This document shows, in pieces, positions 53,757 through 57,217 of a stretch of DNA of 57,217 nt. Source of the DNA: an uncultured Microbacterium sp. Its GTDB lineage: Bacteria; Actinomycetota; Actinomycetes; Actinomycetales; Microbacteriaceae. The translations under genes and the position numbers were made by a program. The notes under the pieces are model-generated. The model saw only the letters and a program-made list of their open reading frames with translations, made no database searches and had not been told where the DNA came from. The first letter of the stretch is position 1. The number at the start of each line of letters is the position of its first letter. The stretch lies in the NCBI RefSeq assembly GCF_945952435.1, contig NZ_CAMFHZ010000022.1, forward strand, positions 1-57,217, read 5' to 3'.

Positions 53757-54890
53757 ATGACCGATCCCGAGATCAAGAAGGGCCTCGCCGGAGTCGTCGT
53801 CGACACGACGGCGATCAGCAAGGTCAATCCGGAGACCAACAGCCTGCTCTACCGCGGCTACCCCGTCCAGGAGCTCGCGGCCACCCAGCCGTTCGAGGCC
53901 GTCGCCTATCTGCTGTGGAACGGCGAGCTGCCGACCGCGGTCCAGCTCGCGACGTTGCGTGCGACCGAGCGGGAGCACCGTGCGCTCGCCGAGAACGTCC
54001 GGACCGCGATCGACCTCGTGCCGCTCGAGGCGCATCCCATGGACGAGGTCCGTACCGCCGTGAGCCTCCTCGGCGCGTCGGATGCGGTCGGATCCGGATC
54101 GGTCCTCGACGCGAGCGGGACTCCCGAGCAGAACCTGGAGCGCAGCGTCCGGTTGTTCGCCGCCCTTCCCGCGATCGTCGCGTACGGGCAGCGTCGTCGC
54201 CGGGGACAGGACCTCATCGAGCCCAGGGACGATCTGGACTACTCGGCGAACTTCCTCTGGATGACGTTCGGCGAGGAGCCGGATCCGGTGGTCGTCGACG
54301 CTTTCAACCGTTCGATGATCCTGTACGCGGAGCACTCCTTCAACGCCTCCACGTTCACGGCGCGGGTGATCACGTCGACCCTGAGCGACCTCTACTCGGC
54401 CGTGGTCGGTGCGATCGGGGCGCTGAAGGGGCCGCTGCACGGCGGGGCGAACGAGGCCGTGCTGCACATCTTCGACGAGATCGGCGAGGCGTCCCGCGTC
54501 AACGCCTGGCTCGACGAGGCGCTCGCGTCGAAGCGCAAGATCATGGGCTTCGGACACCGCGTCTACAAGAACGGCGACTCCCGCGTGCCCACCATGAAGG
54601 CGGCGCTCGACGAGCTGGTCGCGCACTTCGACCGTCCCGACGTCGCGGAGCTCTACACCGCGTTGGCCGACGAGTTCGTCGCGCGCAAGGGCATCCACCC
54701 CAACCTGGACTACCCGTCCGGTCCCGCGTACAACCTCATCGGCTTCGACACGCTCACGTTCACGCCGCTGTTCGTCGCGTCGCGCGTCACCGGTTGGACG
54801 GCGCACGTCATGGAGCAGGCGGCATCGAACGCGCTGATCCGCCCTCTCTCGGTCTACGACGGCCCCGCCGAGCGCCACGTCGAGGACTGA
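53757..54890 (+). CDS. prpC: 2-methylcitrate synthase (citrate synthase family)
   Basis: PrpC condenses propionyl-CoA with oxaloacetate. The 377-residue protein is the short bacterial citrate-synthase type. Catalytic His residues lie in YAEHSFNASTFTAR and KGPLHGGANEAV, and IMGFGHRVYKNGDSRVP completes the site with a later Asp in NLDYPSGPAY. The prp neighbours favour methylcitrate over citrate synthase, though many such enzymes accept both acyl-CoAs. A GAAGGAG site precedes ATG 53757. The 75-bp prpB-prpC gap contains GAGCGACGAGCGCAGCGAC, reminiscent of the arm of the mannosidase insert. Confidence 0.93.
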   Translation: MTDPEIKKGLAGVVVDTTAISKVNPETNSLLYRGYPVQELAATQPFEAVAYLLWNGELPTAVQLATLRATEREHRALAENVRTAIDLVPLEAHPMDEVRTAVSLLGASDAVGSGSVLDASGTPEQNLERSVRLFAALPAIVAYGQRRRRGQDLIEPRDDLDYSANFLWMTFGEEPDPVVVDAFNRSMILYAEHSFNASTFTARVITSTLSDLYSAVVGAIGALKGPLHGGANEAVLHIFDEIGEASRVNAWLDEALASKRKIMGFGHRVYKNGDSRVPTMKAALDELVAHFDRPDVAELYTALADEFVARKGIHPNLDYPSGPAYNLIGFDTLTFTPLFVASRVTGWTAHVMEQAASNALIRPLSVYDGPAERHVED

Positions 54891-54917
54891 GCGCTCGCTT
54901 CGGTCTGGTTCGCGGCG

Positions 54918-54930
54918 CGATATGTCGGGT
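54918..54930. repeat. Solo arm of the 79-bp element
   Basis: CGATATGTCGGGT stands 76 bp before the complete copy at 55007, again as an unpaired arm beside a full element, as at 10332. A decayed GCGATCTGGGT lies between them at about 54982. The 283-bp region 54891-55173 holds only these repeats. Confidence 0.6.
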
Positions 54931-55006
54931 TTGTAGGGGCGGTCCGGCCCGTGCGCGCGTGTCGGCGGCCCAGCTCTCGGCGCGATCTGGGTGGGGCAGC
55001 CTGGCG

Positions 55007-55085
55007 CGATATGTCGGGTGTGTGCGGGTTTTGAGGGTGGATCCGTTTCGATCGCCCGAGAATCGTGCGATCACCCGACATATCG
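55007..55085. repeat. 79-bp palindromic element, copy 3
   Basis: The arms CGATATGTCGG and CCGACATATCG are perfect and extend outward by several pairs (GCG/CGC). GGGTGGATCCG lies inside, and TCGTGCG (55063-55069) lies exactly 5 nt before the right arm. It is 44 kb from copies 1 and 2. Confidence 0.87.
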
Positions 55086-55173
55086 CGTCCCGTCCGGGCG
55101 TCCGGTCGCGCACGTCGGGCAATTAGTCGACTCCTGGTCGACGCTCTGGCGTAGCCCGGTCGCCCGCGCGCAG

Positions 55174-55767
55174 CTAACGGTTCAGCCAGTGCCGCAGGCT
55201 GCGGGTCACCCAGGGCAGCACCCAGTACGTCATGATCGGCGTGAGGACGACGGTCGTCGTGATCACGCGCAGCCAGATCGGCAGCTCGTTCCACCCGGGC
55301 ACGGGACTCATCAGGTACGTGAAGACGAGGTTCACCGGGAAGAAGCCGAGCCAGATCGACACGGCTTGCTTCCAGCGCGGTGGCGACGGCGCGACCACCA
55401 CGGTCGTCGATCCTGTCCCGTTCGGCACGGTGATCGTCTCGGTCGATGGTTCGTCGAACCACCCCTCGATACCGGTGCGGCGGCGGGTCTCCGCACTGCG
55501 GACGAACTCCTCGCCCATCGCGAGCCACCAGGCGCGTTCGCTCGACGCCTCCCAGGCCTCCAGCGAGGGCTCGTCGGCGAACCTGTAGAGCATGTGCCAG
55601 TGGTGGGAGCTTGCTCCCTCGCGCACCCACCCCGATCCGAGGAAGCCCGCATAGCGGCTCGCCAGGTTCACCCCCGTCTGCACCCAGGCCGTGGCCTCGG
55701 TGATGCGGTCGGGGTCGACCTCGCGGCGGATCGACACGGTGATGGGCGCGGGGGACGTGCTGGACAT
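55174..55767 (-). CDS. Antibiotic biosynthesis monooxygenase-domain membrane protein
   Basis: The 197-residue protein has an N-terminal ABM/dimeric alpha-beta barrel domain (ITVSIRREVDPDRITEATAWVQTGVNLASRYAGFLGSGWVREGASSHHWHMLYRF). A linker and two C-terminal transmembrane helices follow (AVSIWLGFFPVNLVFTYLM and VITTTVVLTPIMTYWVLPWVT). This ABM plus two-helix form is a known but uncharacterised group often annotated only by the ABM domain. ATG 55767 has a CCGAGGACC-type site upstream. Enzymatic activity is uncertain. Confidence 0.85.
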   Translation of the reverse strand: MSSTSPAPITVSIRREVDPDRITEATAWVQTGVNLASRYAGFLGSGWVREGASSHHWHMLYRFADEPSLEAWEASSERAWWLAMGEEFVRSAETRRRTGIEGWFDEPSTETITVPNGTGSTTVVVAPSPPRWKQAVSIWLGFFPVNLVFTYLMSPVPGWNELPIWLRVITTTVVLTPIMTYWVLPWVTRSLRHWLNR

Positions 55768-55880
55768 GGTGGTGGTCCTCGGGGAGAGCGTGCTTGTGGC
55801 GTCCTCGATTGTACGGATCCCATGTTTCGCCGACGTTGCGGATCGGCCGGCCGGCCCGCCCGCGCGGGGCGGGGGTGACG

Positions 55881-56846
55881 TCAGAACCGCTCGGCGAGCC
55901 AGGCGGTCTGGCGCAGCCACTGCGCGAAGGATCCGCCTTCGTGGCCGTTGAACTCGTAGACCTCGATCGCCGTGTCGTCCGACGCCACATGGTTGTAGGC
56001 GGCGAAAACGCTCGACGGCAGCACGATCGGATCCATGAGACCGACCGAGAACAGGGCAGGGATCTTGATCCGTCGCGCGAAGTTGACGCCGTCGAAGGAC
56101 GACAGCGTCTCGAAGACCTGCTCCACCCGATCCCGGTGCACCGAGAGATACCGCTCGATCTCCCGGAACGGGGGCTCCGGCGTCAGCGCGACGGATCGAC
56201 GGAAGTCGCACAGGTAGGGCACGTCCGGCATGGTGGCGGCGATGCCGGGGTGCAGCGCGGCCGCGGCGATGCTGATCCCCCCGCCCTGGCTCGCGCCGGT
56301 CACGGCGATCCGCGCGGGATCGACGAAGTCGAAGCCCTGGACGGCGTCGACGAGCAGCACGGCGTCGGTGAAGACGCGACGGTAGTAGTAGTCGTCCCGG
56401 TGGGAGATCCCGCGGGTCATGTATCCGGGCGTCGCGCTGTCGGAGCCGTGCGGGTCCGGGGTGTCTCCGCCGGTGCCCCATCCCGCTCCCTGGCCCCGGG
56501 TGTCCATGAGCACGTGCACGTAGCCGGCGGCCGCCCAGTGCAGGCGTTCGCCGGGGATGCCGCGGCCGCCGCCGTACCCGATGTACTCGACGACGACGGG
56601 GAGGGCGCCCTCCCGCCGGGGTCGGGTCACCCAGCCGCGGATGCGCTCGCCGCCGAAGCCGGAGAACGTGAGATCCTCGACGACGAGTTCGCCGATCGGC
56701 GTCGTCGCGGGAACGAGCTCCGGTGCTTGGGCGAGGGCGCGCGACTCCGCGAGGGTGCCCTCCCAGAACGCGTCGAAGTCGGACGGTTCGGCGACATCGG
56801 GGCGGAAGGTGCGGAGTTCGGCGAGAGGAAGATCGGTCAGGGGCAC
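55881..56846 (-). CDS. Acetylxylan esterase / cephalosporin-C deacetylase family hydrolase
   Basis: The 321-residue alpha/beta hydrolase has the nucleophile Ser in GASQGGGIS, the acid in VGLMDPIVLPSSVFAAYN and the His in FNGHEGG. It also has the family-specific RGQGAGWGTGGDTPDPHG and YMTRGISHRDDYYYRRVFTDA segments. Relatives remove acetyl groups from xylo-oligosaccharides and cephalosporin C. I chose GTG 56846, giving VPLTDLPLAELRTFRPD, because the family normally begins this way and TACGAT lies 7 nt upstream. An ATG at 56855 would overlap that hexamer, and the frame extends to 56921. It is probably intracellular. Confidence 0.88.
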   Translation of the reverse strand: MPLTDLPLAELRTFRPDVAEPSDFDAFWEGTLAESRALAQAPELVPATTPIGELVVEDLTFSGFGGERIRGWVTRPRREGALPVVVEYIGYGGGRGIPGERLHWAAAGYVHVLMDTRGQGAGWGTGGDTPDPHGSDSATPGYMTRGISHRDDYYYRRVFTDAVLLVDAVQGFDFVDPARIAVTGASQGGGISIAAAALHPGIAATMPDVPYLCDFRRSVALTPEPPFREIERYLSVHRDRVEQVFETLSSFDGVNFARRIKIPALFSVGLMDPIVLPSSVFAAYNHVASDDTAIEVYEFNGHEGGSFAQWLRQTAWLAERF

Positions 56847-56919
56847 GAGTGCCATCGTAGAGGGGGTGTGTGCGGGATCGGCCGACCCTGCGGGGCCCTC
56901 CGTCGCTAGAGTGTGAGCC

Positions 56920-57217
56920 ATGGTGGACCAGGGAGACTCGCCGCAGGGCGGTCACGAGCTGAACTTCGGATCGACGCCGCAAGATCCGTCGACGCCGCCG
57001 CCGGGCGCGCCTGAGCCTCCGGCCGTCCCCGGAGCCCTGGACGTGCCTGACGCGCCCGCGACCCCGGACGTGCCGTCGTACGGCGCGGATCAGGGCATGT
57101 CGCCGCGATCGCCGGACCCGTATCCCGGGCAATCCGGTGCGTATCCCGGGCAGCCGGGCGCCTACCCCGGCCAGCCGGGCGCTTACCCCGGGCAGCCGGG
57201 CGCTTACCCCGGGCAGC
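56920..57217 (+). CDS. Proline/glycine/tyrosine-rich repeat protein, N-terminal part (partial)
   Basis: The gene runs off the right edge after 99 codons. The visible part is disordered-looking: an acidic/Pro-rich stretch with PDAPATPDVPSYG, then heptapeptide repeats GAYPGQP encoded by 21-bp tandem repeats from about 57118. In actinobacteria such N-termini usually precede small membrane domains (DUF4190, DUF4870 or FHA-type proteins), but the rest is not visible. The ATG at 56920 follows TAGAGT by 7 nt. It is divergent from the esterase gene, with 73 bp between starts. Confidence 0.7.
   Translation, partial: MVDQGDSPQGGHELNFGSTPQDPSTPPPGAPEPPAVPGALDVPDAPATPDVPSYGADQGMSPRSPDPYPGQSGAYPGQPGAYPGQPGAYPGQPGAYPGQ
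57118..57217. repeat. 21-bp coding tandem repeats (GAYPGQP)
   Basis: At least four heptapeptide units are encoded by 21-bp repeats with small synonymous differences (TATCCCGGG, TACCCCGGC, TACCCCGGG). The array continues beyond the window edge. Confidence 0.9.

Noticed and set aside
56847..56921. Longer N-terminus for the esterase starting at 56921
   Set aside because: The extra residues are low-complexity and overlap the promoter region of the divergent gene. The GTG at 56846 matches the usual family N-terminus.

Overview
ORGANISM. The window is very GC-rich, with NNC/NNG third positions, frequent GTG starts, 4-bp GTGA/ATGA gene overlaps and an actinobacterial heme cluster of the coproporphyrin type (HemQ). 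A DUF4407 protein, a CGNR-type regulator and a Holin-X-type protein point the same way. This fits a chromosomal segment of an actinobacterium, most probably Microbacteriaceae (Microbacterium-like); the genus is inference. I see no rRNA, tRNA, prophage, IS transposase or CRISPR array. LAYOUT. 1-2306: end of glyS, a membrane protein, a serine hydrolase, luxS. 2724-8853: a mannoside island with a GH38 alpha-mannosidase, a divergent LacI-family regulator, a TagD-like nucleotidyltransferase and a clan GH-A (GH5-like) hydrolase. Two matching 16-bp operator-like sites link the regulator to both hydrolases. 9096-10250: HhH-GPD protein and VOC protein. 10748-21498: heme synthesis from glutamyl-tRNA, with hemA on the minus strand and hemE-cgoX-(three small genes)-hemQ-hemC-hemD-hemB-hemL on the plus strand; no ferrochelatase is present. 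21596-25982: small protein, an ABC ATPase with a ~540-residue acidic tail, and a 3-hydroxyisobutyryl-CoA hydrolase-like gene. 26112-32475: small coiled-coil membrane protein, heterodimeric ABC exporter, D,D-carboxypeptidase. 32558-35681: TPP riboswitch followed by the ykoEDC-type ECF transporter. 35768-43525: XRE regulator/methyltransferase pair, phosphotransferase, two SDRs, rlmN, LysR/3-hydroxybutyrate dehydrogenase pair. 43641-49342: DUF4407 protein, aldo/keto reductase, ACT protein, Cds1-like PLP enzyme, CGNR regulator. 49382-54890: EamA exporter, then a GntR-led methylcitrate operon (prpD-prpB-prpC). 55174-57217: ABM-domain membrane protein, acetylxylan-esterase-family hydrolase, and the start of a proline-rich repeat protein. 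HOW IT WORKS TOGETHER. The heme block is nearly a complete C5-to-coproporphyrin pathway plus the terminal decarboxylase. The prp block detoxifies and uses propionyl-CoA. The yko block imports thiamine precursor when TPP is low. MOST UNUSUAL SIGNAL. The gaps between genes carry fixed-length palindromic elements. Four copies of a 61-bp element share 11-bp outer arms and 5-bp inner arms at identical offsets. Three copies of a 79-bp element lie at two loci 44 kb apart, and there are several single-copy relatives. One further palindromic element lies in frame inside the alpha-mannosidase gene. A second global signal is that about 25 genes have an xAxxxT -10-like hexamer ending 6-7 nt before the start codon, which predicts leaderless transcripts as the main initiation mode here. 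All coordinates and repeat lengths were counted by eye.
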